Shown piece after piece: positions 32,253 through 44,816 of a stretch of DNA of 64,000 nucleotides. Position numbers and translations under genes: made by a program. The DNA lies in the NCBI GenBank assembly GCA_002633025.1, contig NMRB01000217.1, positions 351,981 to 415,980 on the forward strand, written 5' to 3'. The number at the start of each line of letters is the position of its first letter. Position 1 is the stretch's first letter. Below the pieces are notes generated by a model, which saw only the letters and a list, made by a program, of their open reading frames with translations, was not told where the DNA came from and made no database searches. This DNA comes from Notospermus geniculatus. Lineage: Eukaryota; Nemertea; Pilidiophora; Heteronemertea; Lineidae.

Positions 32253-32735
32253 TTCCCAAAATTCAAAACGCCGCCCTTGCGGTTGTTGCCAGCAAAACAT
32301 TTTTTTGGCAACATGACTTTTCTGAAACCTGGCTTCAGATTTGCTCAAAAACGATGTTTCCGCACAACGACATAAGGACGTGGACCAGCCTGGCGAATGA
32401 TGCACGCATGTCTGATTCGTTTGCATTGAGGGTTTTAATTAGACCAATCGTTGCAGCGTGGAAGTGTTAAAAATTTAAAATGCTGGTGTCAATTTTTCCA
32501 TAGTTGAAATTAATGATTTATATTTTTGAGTTTATTACTGTTATAATTTTCTGTATTTTGATGGTAACATTCTTATATTTTCAAGCTCAGAATCAAATTG
32601 CGTTTTGGTGCCGCAGAGATCCCCTTTAAAGCTTCCAAAGTGCCGCATGCGGCACTCTGTTCATTTTTCCTTGGTGCTGCCAAAATATTTTTAGGTGCCG
32701 TCGGCGGCTCTTGGTGCCGCGTTTGGACATGGCTG
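32253..32735. repeat. Spacer holding one arm of a distant inverted repeat
   Basis: The segment 32256-32440 (CCCTTGCGGTTGTTGCCAGC, GACATAAGGACGTGGACCAG) is repeated in inverted orientation at about 36833-37012. No gene seen. Confidence 0.75.
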
Positions 32736-33821
32736 TAAAGGCGACCCAAAAGGGCCTAGTTAGGCCTAATGATTTTGAACGTTTTTTTACCCGGTCCCAG
32801 ACAGAAGGTCCCAGCCATGACATGTGACGACGTGGCGCGCAGGAGGCCTAACTGTGACGTCAATCACCGCATCTCATGACGTACTCCAAAATCCTTAGTG
32901 ACCGCCTTCATGGCCTTGGATGCCAGCCAGACCACTTTTTTCACAACGATGAAAATGTTCTGTATTTTGGATAGGAAAGTTAAATAAAAGGAGAGAAATT
33001 ATCTGTAGAGCGTGCCTCGCGTTGGCCGCAAAACCGAAAGATGTCGACCAGCGTTGACACCCCGATTTCCCCTGGTCAATCCGGTCGCAGGTGAGTGTCT
33101 CAGGCCTCAGGTAAACATGGTAGCCTAGGCCTAGGGCAGCGCACACTGGCGATTTCGTCGAGCGATTTTCCAGGCGACCGGCCTTGCGACCACCAGCGAC
33201 TGAACATATTTTTAGTTTTTTTTTCGTTTTTGTTGACTCGTTTGCAACAATGCTTCCTTGGGCGATCAGTGATGTCGCGGATGACATCACTGATCGACCT
33301 CAAAGGTAGGCTACTTATCGCATACGAGTAGTCATGGACAGGTAGTCGCATCGGTAGGCCTAGTCGCCCTCATTTTAGTCGCAGAGTGTGCGGTGATTTG
33401 GGAATGAGGTTGATGTGGCGCTCAAATATGGCAAGCCGTTTGCTTCATAAATTTGGAAATTTGGAAAAGCAAAGTAGGCCCTAAAACTTATTTTCTACAC
33501 CTTCAAAATATTTTGAAAATGAGCCGCATAAGTTGATGTCATGCGGCGAATCTGGTTGAAATATTAAACAACAGGTATCGAAATTTCGACTTGAAGTTTG
33601 TCTTTCAAACGTGTTTCGTACATTTCGAACAGGTCAATTTTCACATTTCGACGTCTATTTCTTTTTGGATTTGATATTAAAGGTTTCGAACATGAAGTGG
33701 TGAAGAAAATAAGTTTTATTGCCGTGAAAAGATTCCAACTTTCAAATTTATGAAGCAAACGGCTTGCCATACTCCGAATTCATCGCATAACTTACATTTC
33801 CTAAATTATCGTTTCAGTGCA

Positions 33822-33976
33822 ATGAAAGTCCCTCCAGTGGGAGGAATATCTTGGGGCACTGAGATGACCAAATATGGAGGAATCGGGCCGTTACCCTTCC
33901 TAGGCAAGGTGAAGGTCAGGGACCTGCCTGTGCCTAGGAGCCATCGCCACTTCGGCTGCGGCGTCAATAACTACCG
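33822..33976 (+). CDS. Exon A, second copy
   Basis: Same as 29767-29921 except Arg to Ile in VGGISWGTEM. Same acceptor and donor. This copy is the nearer one to exons B-E at 39501-41995, so the best full model is 33822-33976, 39501-39530, 39982-40082, 40498-41608, 41890-41995 (500 codons plus stop). Confidence 0.6.
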
Positions 33977-34385
33977 GTAGTAAGTTTCAGAATTATTATG
34001 GTCGATTGTGACTGGCTTTTGACTGAAGTGTTTATTTTTAAAAGTTGGAACAATATTGCCAGCAGCTTAATTTCAGCACCGTGATGCCCTGTGTACCAAT
34101 TAATTTTCTATCTCCATCTTTTTCAAGTGAAGCTGTTCTGCAACCATACAACCTGACGTCACTTCGGCTCAGCGAGGGTCGCATGAACGACCAACTGTAA
34201 GTGCACGAAAAGGAGAGGGTAGAAATAAGCGGTAAAAATAGCGCTAAATTGGTGTGACTCAAATATCAACTTCAATCAGAGATGACTCTCGGCTTAAAAT
34301 AATAGGAAACTACGATTGACATACAGATATTTATCCGCAGTAGGCTAATCTTATTTAAGAATTTTTAAAATTTACATTTGGGAAA

Positions 34386-34538
34386 CAGGCGCAGATCCAA
34401 GGGGGCGCACCTGGCGCATGCCCGGCCAACAAATCTGTAAAATTGACAGTGAAATTCTGAAATTTGAAATTCACCGCAGATTTCAATGTTTCTAGCACAG
34501 TGCGCCCCCTCTTTTCCGAAATCGTGGATCCGCCCCTG
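34386..34538. mobile_element. CAGG...CCTG MITE, TSD GGAAA
   Basis: CAGGCGCAGATCCAAGGGGG to GTGGATCCGCCCCTG, flanked by GGAAA (34381-34385, 34539-34543). Unit copy 1 has the uninterrupted site TTTTGGAAAAATTG near 30497. Interior matches the 2170-2341 element (CACCGCAGATTTCAATGT, CACAGTGCGCCCCCTCTTTT). Confidence 0.9.
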
Positions 34539-36297
34539 GGAAAAATTGATATTTCATCTGATTTTTCGGCCGTACTGTTTTTAGTTCCTCTGTTTGTTTT
34601 TTGACTTCAGGCTTGCGCATCTCGCGCGCCTCATTGTTCTATCTAATATCTGTTATTAATTGTATGATGGGGGAGTCGATTTAGACTCCCCTTCTAAAAA
34701 TGCTTTTAGGTGAGCACAATGGTCCCTGGATTATTAAACAATAACACCAGGTGAGCTATATATCGATAGCGTCGTTCGTCGTCGACCACTTTCCGTTGCG
34801 CCTCCCTTCTGAAGCTAGCGTATCGGAAAAGTAGATTGGTGTTGTACTCAGATAATAAGTTCGCTCAAACACTGACTCTCAGCTTGAAAATATAAGAATG
34901 TTACCATCAAAATGCAGATACTTATAACAGCTATAAACTTATAAATGTAAATCATTAATTTCAATTGTGGAAAAATTGATACCGGTGTTTTAATTCTTAA
35001 CAGTTCCGCGCTGCAATGAGTGGTCTAATTACATGTATAGTCTCACGCAACCAAAAACCCTCGAACGAATCAGCCATGCGTGCATCACTCGCCAGGCGCA
35101 GGGACTGCGTCACTGAGTCAACTTGGATTGCAATCTCCGCGTCAGCGTCGGGCGGTCTCCACGAACTACAATCCCGTTGAGAGGGACGATAATTCACTTC
35201 CATTCACTTCTGTGATCTCTAGGCCTACTAGAAAGTGCCTGAGGAAATTTGCGAAATTCGGAGATGACTTTACTGTGCTTTTACTACCCGCGACCTGGAA
35301 TGGGGGCGGCACTGATAACCTTTATCTCCGTTAGTATCCCCCAAACAATATGAGACCCGAGAGCTGAGGAGACCTTTCAAAAAAATGTCATTTGTTTTTC
35401 TAGTAAAAAAAGACAGTCTTAAACGTCGTGTCACGTCGTCGTATTGCTAGCACGCCGCGTTCCACATACTAATTCATCACATATGAATAAAGACTAGTAA
35501 ATGCTTTTACTTGAATTTTGTTACACAAATGTACAGGCAATGCTGTACAAGTCTTCATTCATACGACGCTGACACTATTCTCAGTCATCACACCGGTGGG
35601 GTGGGGTGGGGTGGAGCGAAGCGAATGAAGTAGACAGGTGTACGCCTCTATTCTTTGAACTCATTCAGAGGAGACCCGAGGGTCTCCCCTTTCAAAAAAA
35701 GTTGTCATTTGTTCTTCTAGATAAAAAGACGGTATTTAACCGTCGGGTCACGTCGTCGTAACGCTACCATCCCGCGTTCCGCATACTAATTCATCACATT
35801 GGAAAAGTTTCTTGGTGTTGTCCTCAGATTTTTAGTTCAGTCAAAGATGACTGCCGGAATTGAGATTAATAAAAACTAGCGTCGATATACAGATATCAAT
35901 ATCTGCAGTAATCTTATTTATGTATTTTTTGGATTTACATTTTGAAAAAAATGACGTATTGATTTTAGTCTTGTGCTGATGTGGTTGCTGAACATGTGCC
36001 TTTCGGGACGGTAATTGATTTTCTATCTTATTTTCTGCAGGCTTCCACCGGTTTGTGTAGCCTAGTTCCACGTATCCCAAACTGGTGGGGTTTTTGAGCC
36101 CGTGCTTAAAAAAACCGCCACGCGCTTTAACACCAATTTTCAGTACATTTCATTGCGGCTCAAACTTCGCGGGGTTTTTGGTTTATAGCGCATGCGCAAT
36201 ATGCAACACACTTACCGCGCCATCTGTCGCCGGGTTTTATAACTTAATTTTACGCACCTAACGCGATTCGTTGACGCATGCGACAAAGCCTTTGTTA

Positions 36298-39117
36298 TAT
36301 TCCGCCGCACTGCACCCAAACAGAGCTTTTGACGCATGCGTTGCCCTATCACATGCGATTCGCGTTAGGTGTGTCCCTACCCTTTCCCCGGCTTGTTTGA
36401 CTTCAGTCGCGCATCCGCGCCTCATTGTGCAATCTTTATCAGTTATCTGTTATTAATTGTATGATCAGGGGAGGCGATTTAACCTCCCCTTCTAAAAATG
36501 TTTTTAGGTGAGCACAATGGTCCCTGGATTATTAAACAATAACACCAGGTGAGCTATATATCGATAGCGTCGTACGTCGTCGCCAACGTTAAGTTGCGCC
36601 ACCTTTCTGAAGTAATCGTATCGGAAGACTAAATTGGTGTTGTGCTCAAACATTTAGTTCACTCAAACGTGATTCTGAGCTTGAAAATATAAGAATGTTA
36701 CCATCAAAATACAGAAAATTATAACAGTAATAAACTCAAAAATATAAATCATTAATTTCAATTATGGAAAAATTGATACCAGCATTTTAAATTTTTAACA
36801 CTTCCACGCTGCAACGATTAGTCTAATTAAAGCCCTCAATGCAAACGAATCAGACATGCGTGCATCATTCGCCAGGCTGGTCCACGTCCTTATGTCGTTG
36901 TGCGGAAACATCGTTTTTGAGCAAATCTGAAACTAGGTTTCAGAAAAGTCATGTTGCCAAAAAAATGTTTTGCTGGCAACAACCGCAAGGGCGGCGTTTT
37001 GAATTTTGGGAACTAACTTTATCATTGGACGCCGATGGACGCAACAACTGAGCTTTGTACAGGAGAATGGGTGAGGATGTACAGCTAACTTTTGAACGGT
37101 TTGATTTACATCCCATAAATGTATTACCAACAGATAGAAATATGGTGCCTCTCAATCCGATAGGCATAGTCTCAATGGTTTTCAGTTGTTATTTAATAAG
37201 CGACGACGTTTTTATATAAATTAACACAAAAATGGGTCGAAACATTGCCAATACGCAACAAAAGATCGAGCAATCAGTAGCGACCTCAGAATGCGTTTTG
37301 GGGGTCCCCGTCAAAAATTAGAGCTGACACCCTCATACGGGAGGCAATCTCATCACGAGCCTACACCGATACAGCTCAGGAAATGCAGAACGCATCTTAA
37401 TATTCTTTGAGCTCATTCAGAGGAGACCCCAAAGGCCTCCCCTTTTAAAAATCGTCAAGGTCAATACTTTGATTTAAGACGGTGTCTGTCTACCGTCTGT
37501 CACACCTGTAAAGCCATGCCGCGTTCCGCATTCTAATTCACCATATTGGAAGACTTTCTTGGTGTTGTCCTCAGATATTTAGTTCAGTCAAATATGACTG
37601 CCGGACGTGAGATTAATAAAAACTAGCGTCTACATGCAGATATCAATACCTGCCGTAATCTAATTTATGTACTTTTTTATTTACATTTTTTAAAACAATA
37701 ATATATCAATTTTATTCCTGTGCTGATGTGGATGCTGAACAGGTGCCTTTCTGGAAGATAACAATTGTCAATTTAATGCGCATCTACGTATACATGTATA
37801 TACTAATATAGTCGATGTAGTATTTTTCCGCAAGCCAAGCCCCCCGCACGCGAATTTTTTTTCCCACATGAGTTCGGGACACCAACCCTATCTCATTGCA
37901 TACACTACAGCCAATCAGGGCTGTTGTTGACGTAAACATGGTGGAGCACGTGTACATTCGGAAAATCTGGCACAGTTTCAAGCTCTACGTTGAGAATGAG
38001 CACGTGTGCATGGTTCCCCTGCTTGTTGACTTCAGTCCTTCTGACTGCGTATGGGCAAACTTCTTTGATTGCAATATCCAAGTCAGCGTCATGCATGTAT
38101 TATTTTGGAAAAAATAATATTTTATCTGACTGTCTGTTCGGTCGTAACGTTACTGTTTTCTTAACAGTCCCGTGCTTGTTTTTAATTTAGGCTTGGGCGC
38201 CTCATTTTTCAATCTGTATCTCTTATTATTTGTATGATCAGGGGAGACGATTTAGATTCCCCTTCTAAAAATGCCATTATAAGTGAGCACAATGGTCCCT
38301 GGATTATTAAACAATAACACCAGGTGAGCTATCCATCGATAGCGTCGTACGTCGTCGCCAACGTTAAGTTGCGCCACCTTTCTGAAGTAACCGTATCGGA
38401 AGACTAAATTGGTGTTGTGCTCAAATATTTAGTTCACTCAAACATGACTCTCAGCTTGAAAATATACGAATGTTATCATCAAAATACAGATACTTATAAC
38501 AGCAATAAACTTAAATATGTGAATCATTAATTTCAATTGTGGAAAAATTGATACTGGCATTTTTAATTTTTAACCTTGCACGCTGTGATTGATTGGTCTA
38601 CGGTAATTACATTGTGTCCACACAGGTTGCGCAAGACTGCTGTTGAGACTGCTTTGCACAGACCTGTGTATGACCTGTGTCCGCGCGCGGCGCATCACAC
38701 AAAAATTTGTTAGTTTCTAAATACGCGAACCGCATCACATCTTGAACTGGGTGATCACGTGATCTACTCCGCCACGAAAGTAGATCCTAGGAAAATAGCG
38801 ATATGAGGCTTATTTCGTGCAGACTTTGCAAATAATTGACCGATATGTCATTTCTGATGACAAATTGCCATAGACATGACATTATCGAGACGAAAAGGAT
38901 GATATTGGATGACCCCATCTGGTTCTCACCAGTCTATCTGTCCTGACGGTCATCTAGCCTGGTTCGAATCCACCACATTTCCCGTTTCTGAGGTGGTGAC
39001 AGCCTCAGCCAATCATCGGGGCACGAAGGAAAATCGACGCGCCAATCAAAATCCGTGTTACAAATTCGAGCGTGAAGAGCAAAGAAAGTGTCCAACGGTG
39101 ATTTGTTTCGCAAGTTN
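36298..39117. repeat. Degenerate partial copies of the unit
   Basis: Holds two more copies of the ATGGTCCCTGGATTATTAAA segment (36517, 38292) and one copy of the CATTCAGAGGAGACCCC/TTGGTGTTGTCCTCAGAT segment (37424-37700). Exon A is absent and exon B is not recognisable. A single N at 39117 marks a join, after which the 5.75-kb block begins. Confidence 0.75.
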
Positions 39118-39500
39118 TCTTTCATTTCATTCAGAGGAGAACCAAAGGTCTCCCCTTTCAAAAAAACGTCATTTGTTTTTCTGGTTTAAAAGACGGTCTG
39201 AACCGTCGTCGTCGAATTGTCAGCACGCCGCGTTCCGCATTCTAATTTATCACATTGGAACACTTTCTTGGTGTTGTTCTCGTCAGATATTTAGTTCAGT
39301 CAAAGATGGCTGCCTGACTTGAGATTAATAAAAACTAGCGTCGATATACAGATATCGATATCTGCAACAATCTTATTTATGTGTTTTTTAACTTGCGTTT
39401 TGAAAAAAATGATATCGATTTTATTCCTGTGTTGACGTAACTGCTGAACAGGTGCCTTTCGGGAGGATAATTATTGATTTTTCTTCCTTTTTTTCTGTAG

Positions 39501-41995
39501 GCTTCCACCGGTTTGTAAAGTTACCATCGAGTAAGTATGTAGCAGGGCCTTGGGATCAACGCCGTTTCACTGGCCCGTCTACAGGGTGTAACAAGAGCAG
39601 CTGGTCATGAATAACAGGCCCACCCTCATGCCCTATACATTCGTTCGAATTCGGGAAAATGTGCAGTGTACAATAGGTGATGGAGGATTTTCCGCAAGCC
39701 CCAGCCCACCCCAACTCCACTGACCCCGCACCCACACGCCTGCCTATGACCTAAAATGGCGAATACTGAAAAACGTGCTATTTATGCCGATTTCTGTCGC
39801 AAAATGGCAAAAAAGAGGTCTTTCGCCCCCCTCCGCCCCCGACCAAAAAACACCTAGCTACGGCCCTGATATCATAGGTAGGGCTGGCATCAGTCCTATG
39901 ATGAACACGTTGGCCTCGTCACGGTGTAAACGCTGCGTTGCCATGACAACTGGATGTCGGTCAAATTCCTGTATCTTTCAGTCCTCAGAAGTGTCACGTA
40001 GGCTCGATCCTTGAGGATGTACCCTACGCAACCCATACCGAGAGGACAGAGATGTTTCCAAAGGGTCTAAATGAGGGCAATGGTGAGCATCATGCAGAAT
40101 TCGCCGTGTGGTTCATCGATGTTCGTTCAGCTATCGGCCCCAGTGCTTGCCTGCAGCTGATGATCGGAGTGTTTCCGCCTGAGAGTACTAAGGGTACCCT
40201 CAAAGGAACATGGCCATTTTCTTTAATTTCATGTTTTTTTTGTTGATTTTGAAGAAATTGGTAGGCCTACCCTCAAAAAATTTCTGGCAGAGACCCTGGA
40301 ACGCGATCGTGTCTAGCGACACTCCGACCTTTCAACCTTTTTGCCCCTCTCATTCAAACGTCGGGTTTGTCGGAGACAAACTCTCCTGCAGTGTCATGAT
40401 GTCAATCATGAAGCCAGTACTGGAGAAAGGCGACTGAACAGAGGTGTCAGTCTGGTTTCCTCCTGCATTATTGATTCCCACCATTTTGATTTTTCAGAGG
40501 GCCTGACCCGGTTTCCTCTCGCCAAAGCTACGCGCGATGATCTCGCCGAGTACAGAAAGAAGCTCTATAATGCCTCGACATACGGGGTCACGTGGCCACG
40601 AGAGCAAGACCAGTGTAACGATGGTAACGGAGAATCTCAAACCATGCGAAGCAGTCTGAAATTCCCACAGACTGCAAAAATTCCTTTTGTCAACCGGACG
40701 GAGTCGTCCAGTTCGACTCGATCAAAGGATGGCTGTACGACGAAGAGGGTCCGTTTTGCCGACCAGGACAGCAGTTGTGTTGACGAACTACCGGTACGTC
40801 ATGCACCGCGAGGTAGAGGGAGAAGGGTGGGAGGTTTGGCACCGTGTTGGCCCCCGGCTGCTTATCTTCTCGACAAGACATTTCAAATAAAGGAAGACCT
40901 GGAGAGATTTCCCGTCAAAAAATCCAACAATTCCGATCAGGTTAAGCCTCTCCGTGCCGTCACGGGCCAAGAAGATGCACCGGGTAAGCCTATCCTGTTT
41001 CCTGGAATAGAAAGGCCTACCGGAAAACAAAGTGAGCATCATTGTACTAGGTGTGGAGGAGGGAGGCGCCCATCCAGTACATCCTGTGCCTGCTGCGACA
41101 AGGCTGGGCCCGGGGAACAGAATTGCGGAACTGATGGCTACGGTATACCGCTGACCTGCGTGTGTAAACGATGGTCGACATTCGAAGACTGGAAGGAACG
41201 AATTCGACGTATAGGCCTATACAGAACAATTAATACATCGACCTATGTTTGTGAAACACCACAACCGGATCTGCCACAAACTTTGAACGAAGACGCTGTG
41301 GAAGAAAAGGAAGGACAATCTGAAGGAGAGGTACAGGAAGAAGTCACAGACGGCAACGCCTCAGCAGACGATAACGACGAGAGCGAAACCGATGATCGAG
41401 ACGCCGAGGACCGTCAAGCATCCGCATCCGTGTACACAGCCCATTTACGATTACCAAGACAACCGTTTCCGAGCAACCCCTTGTTTCAAAAGGCTGAAAT
41501 TCAACCGATGCCCCTCCCGCCCATTCCGCTATGTGAGTGTCTCGTTCGGTGCGGTGACCGAATCCCGTGTCGACTCGGACTGAGTTTCAAGACAAAGGCT
41601 TCCGAACGGTAAGTCCGCGACTTCTGGGTAAAACTTTCGATGCACAATGCAGGTGTAATGAAATCTAATGTTCCCGATACCAGATGTCCGCTTCTTTTGT
41701 TCAGGGGGCATCTCGTGACAGAATAGCTGACCCTTATTCCGTCAGAATCTTTTGTTGTGGGACATATCATATCGGGGTACATGACATTCACCGGTAGCAA
41801 AACCTTTTCAAGCTATACCGGGTAGGCTACCATCATGGACGGATCGCCGGGAGTCATATAGTAAAAGAGAAGTCTGGTGTCTTTTTCAGATTCTACGCCG
41901 TGCATCCGGATCCCATCCCTGACCTCAGACGTTCACACAATGAAAGGAAAAGATATTTCTTCTATGGATATCATGCGTCTGCATTCAGAGGCTGA
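39501..41995 (+). CDS. Unrecognised gene, exons B-E, copy 1 (RVxF motif, Cys cluster)
   Basis: Exons 39501-39530 (B), 39982-40082 (C), 40498-41608 (D), 41890-41995 (E, stop TGA). Phases 2/2, 2/1, 1/2, 2/stop all agree, and exon B accepts from exon A. Exon C reads PQKCHVGSILEDVPYATHTE. Exon D has LAEYRKKLYNASTYGVTWPR, a PP1-docking RVxF motif (TKRVRFADQDS), a cysteine cluster (CTRCGGG, then SCACCDK), LTCVCKRWSTFEDWKERIRR, and a long acidic segment (EDVTDGNASADDNDESETDD-like). Exon E ends ERKRYFFYGYHASAFRG. Predicted ~500 residues with exon A. No signal peptide or membrane segment. I cannot name the family; PP1 binding is an inference from the motif only. Confidence 0.7.
40171..40299. repeat. 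Dispersed repeat (CCGCC...GAGACCCTG) in intron
   Basis: Between exons C and D. Same family as the core of 9104-9263 and as 46782-46914: subterminal GAGGGTACTAA, body GTTGATTTTGAAGAAATT, end TTTCTGGCAGAGACCCTG. The two intronic copies differ by more than the exons around them. Confidence 0.75.
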
Positions 41996-42424
41996 AAACG
42001 CGGGAGAACATTCTGATATACATGTATATAAGACTAGTGGCTTCAGACACTTTTCCACTTCTCAACGCACATTTTAGGCATAGGCCATTAATTACAGATT
42101 CCCCTTTGTTTTCCTCCTACTACTAATTCGTCTTTCCTTTCTTGTCACTGATTGAGAGAAAGGCCATTTTTCGACATCCGGAGGAAGTTCGACAGCTGAG
42201 CGCCATAATAGGCCCACGATGGTATTGATGGAATATCTCTTTATGTACTGACAATATCGGGCAAACTGCATCCTCTCAACACAGCATCCTGAAAATATCA
42301 GCGCTCACACCCGACAATCGCACAGTTAGTATGCGATGATGGAGGAGGGAGCAAGAGCGAGCTGTTTTCTCCCGCGAAACGTTCTCCTTGACATACAAAT
42401 AAATGAGATGTTGCAGGGCCTAGT

Positions 42425-42812
42425 TACGGTGGCCCATACATGCCATGCATATATTTTTATCCGCATTACAAAATTCTGAACATTATTGTATTTTTTCTTA
42501 CATTTCCACCCGGGTGGAAAACATTTCCACCCGGGTGGAAAACATTTCCACCCGGGTGGAAAACAATATTTTTCACCTGGGTGAAAATGTTTTCCACCCG
42601 GGTGGAAATGTTTTCCACCCGGGTGGAAATGTTTTACACCAGGGTGGAAATGTTTTCCACCCGGGTGAGAATGTTTTCCACCCGGGTGAAAATGTTTTCC
42701 ACCCGGGTGGAAATGTTTTCCACCCGGGTGGAAATTAGAGGAAAAATACAAATATGTTCAGAATATTTTAATGTGGATAAAAATATATACATGGCATGTT
42801 TGGGCCACCGTA
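42425..42812. mobile_element. IS3EU-like MITE with palindromic satellite, TSD CCTAGT
   Basis: Starts TACGGTGGCCCATACATGCC and ends GGGCCACCGTA; CCTAGT is duplicated at 42419-42424 and 42813-42818; the empty site GGGCCTAGTATCTG is at about 49380 in the other block. TAYGG termini with 6-bp duplications are the described signature of IS3EU elements. The interior is an array of about eleven 20-bp palindromes (TTCCACCCGGGTGGAA spaced by AATGTT or AACA). Confidence 0.85.
42504..42735. repeat. Array of ~11 CCCGGG palindromes
   Basis: TTTCCACCCGGGTGGAAA, each unit its own reverse complement, with 20-21-bp period and changes (CACCTGGGTG, CACCAGGGTG, CACCCGGGTGA). Both strands give long open frames (repeats of NVFHPG or HPGGKHF), which are a by-product of the array. 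Confidence 0.95.
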
Positions 42813-43577
42813 CCTAGTATCTGAACTGCAACTTCACGGTGTGCCTACCTTTCACAACGCAGCGGGCAACACAGATACAGAAGACAAAACCCACGTGTCT
42901 TTTTAACGAACGAACCGCCGAAGACAGCGCCTCCAAGGAGTTCACGGTTTCTAACGAATCGGTCCACTTAGTTGGTCATGTGACGTGAAAATGGCGGCGC
43001 CCATGAAATAGATTGGGAAAGCCATTAGTGGACTGCAAATCAACATTTTCACGCCCCAAACTTCTGTCATTACACTAATTGACACGAATGATAATCAAAA
43101 ACATACATAGATGTAAGCCAAATGTGAATTTTACCAAAGAAATTCTTCTTACACGCAGAGACTAGAGTAGAGAGGATCTAACTGGTGGAGGGGGAGTCAT
43201 CGCCCATCGCATCGGGTTGTTATAGGCTAACTAAATCATGAAATACTATCACCAGTCCACGGTGTATTGGAGGCTTTTTTCTGATACACACTACCGGTAT
43301 CTATATATTTAGAACATAGTGTGTATCAGAAAAAATTAGCGCATAGATATAATAGTGCAGTGATAACACCTAGCCTAGAGAGAGACGCTAGAATTGGCGA
43401 CATTGTTACAAAGGCCTAGGCCTAGTGGCGAGGCCTATAGATAGATGTGTACCGAATTTTGTAACCCATGTTTACGAGTGACGTGATGTCGTAGTGCATC
43501 GAACACATGCTGATGCATTGCGACGTCATCACGCCGCCGTGATGGTCCACAATTTATGGTATGGTACATGACTATAG

Positions 43578-44022
43578 CAGTCAGGAACTTTTGCCGCATC
43601 GGGAGGTGACCTCCCAATCGAAAAAACTCCCAGTCGGGAGGTAAATAACCCAATTGAGTTTTCGTTCACCTCCCAATTGGGATTTCAATGTTCTCTTCCC
43701 TTCCCAACTTTCATCAAATATTTGGGAAAATCAATGTCAACTCGGCCAGAAAATTTACTTCAATCAGAATTTTTTTTCACACAAACCTTGATCTTGGTTT
43801 CACGTTTTCCACTGATTACGACCATGCGCAAATGCGCGATGTGATGCGCAAATCAGTTCTTAGATTTTAAACTGCCTGATCGAGACATTCCTCCTGTTCG
43901 AGCAACAAAAAATTAGGCCTCGCGTACAACATAATATCCCGTTTCGGACACAACCTCCCAGTCGGGAGATGCAAAATCCCAATCGGGAGGTGACCTCCCG
44001 ATGCGGCAAAAGTTCCTGACTG
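43578..44022. mobile_element. CAG...CTG element, TSD TATAG
   Basis: CAGTCAGGAACTTTTGCCGC and GCGGCAAAAGTTCCTGACTG ends; TATAG on both sides (43573-43577, 44023-44027); empty site GACTATAGTGCTG near 50757. Interior has four copies of a TCGGGAGGT/ACCTCCCGA word. Confidence 0.9.
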
Positions 44023-44257
44023 TATAGTGCTGCATCCAGTGGCTAAAACCTGCAATGATGCATTTTGTTTGAATCATGATGAAGGGTCTTGATTTAATGA
44101 AGTGGTGCGATCTTTGATATAAGACAACTTGATTTTGACAGTTCAATTCAAAAGGTAACTGGATGCCTCTATCAGAAGAAGCTGATTTTGAATTTGAAAT
44201 AAATGTTTGATAAAATTGCCAAATTGCTAAAACAAATTTTTACTGCTTTCCCAGCTC

Positions 44258-44606
44258 TCAGGAATGCCGCAGATGAAAAGAAAAATTGGAGCTTTCAGGT
44301 GCCTATGCGCCAGCAGGAGCCTCCATGAAACATGGTCAATTGCATCTAACGGGCGGCTACTGCATACGTCAAAGATATCAAGGAAGGTACAGAGATTTCT
44401 GAATAAACTTTGCGGGAAGGAAGAGCTGACAGGGCGCCATTTCTGTGTGCACTGTATAGAGGAGGTACAATCCAGATACCCAGAAGAGACTTACACAGAA
44501 AGGCAGCCAGGAAAAACTGGTGGTGATCAGGCAAAAAGGGGGTCCGAAGGAACAGAAGCTTTGCTGGCAAAAAGGCAGCATCTGTCTGAAGAATATTGTT
44601 TCAGAA
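44258..44606 (+). CDS. Conserved candidate exon with CxxC, copy 1
   Basis: Frame after acceptor TTTCCCAG or from ATG 44264: MPQMKRKIGAFRCLCASRS, FLNKLCGKEELTGRHFCVHC, IEEVQSRYPEE, then a Lys/Gln-rich segment. A GTAAGC donor follows TTTCAGAA at 44606; without splicing it stops at 44629. The copy at 50998 differs by three residues. I do not recognise it; C..C and HFCVHC may form a metal site. It may be an exon of a larger gene, or a remnant of a transposon. Confidence 0.4.
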
Positions 44607-44816
44607 GTAAGCATATCCCAGCTGAGTGAAAAATTAGCTTTTTATCAAGATATTGAGAAATAGTTCAACAAGTTACAAGTTTAGGATGAGGCTTGCTTGG
44701 ATGACAGGCAGGGTTGCATCCACTTTGTCACAGATTTTAGCAACACAATGCAAATGTTAGCAATGTCGCTAATTCTAACTTGGTCCCTGGTTAGTTGGTT
44801 CATCATGTCAACCTTG

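Larger units (their letters stand above)
32736..36297. repeat. 3.56-kb duplicated unit, copy 2
   Basis: Second copy of the unit at 28697-32252. Differences include insertion of a MITE at 34386-34538, a GTGGGGTGGGGTGGGG expansion at 35597-35612 and many small indels. Confidence 0.9.
39118..44816. repeat. 5.75-kb block, copy 1
   Basis: Matches 45752-51568 through its whole length at high identity, apart from private insertions: here 42425-42812 and 43578-44022; in the other copy about 46990-47101, 49121-49257 and 49787-50409. The left end lies at the N (39117); the right end is at TTGGTTCATCATGTCA. Confidence 0.93.

Noticed and set aside
32136-32470. Overlapping frames in the spacer between units
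   Set aside because: Mirror frames in the distant inverted repeat, with no other support.
38909-39322. 137-residue frame across the N at 39117
   Set aside because: It crosses a probable assembly join and matches no family; the right half is the same as a repeat segment at 45749.
42326-42817. Long HPGGKHF-type repeat proteins on both strands
   Set aside because: By-product of the self-complementary CCCGGG array inside a MITE; absent from the sister block.
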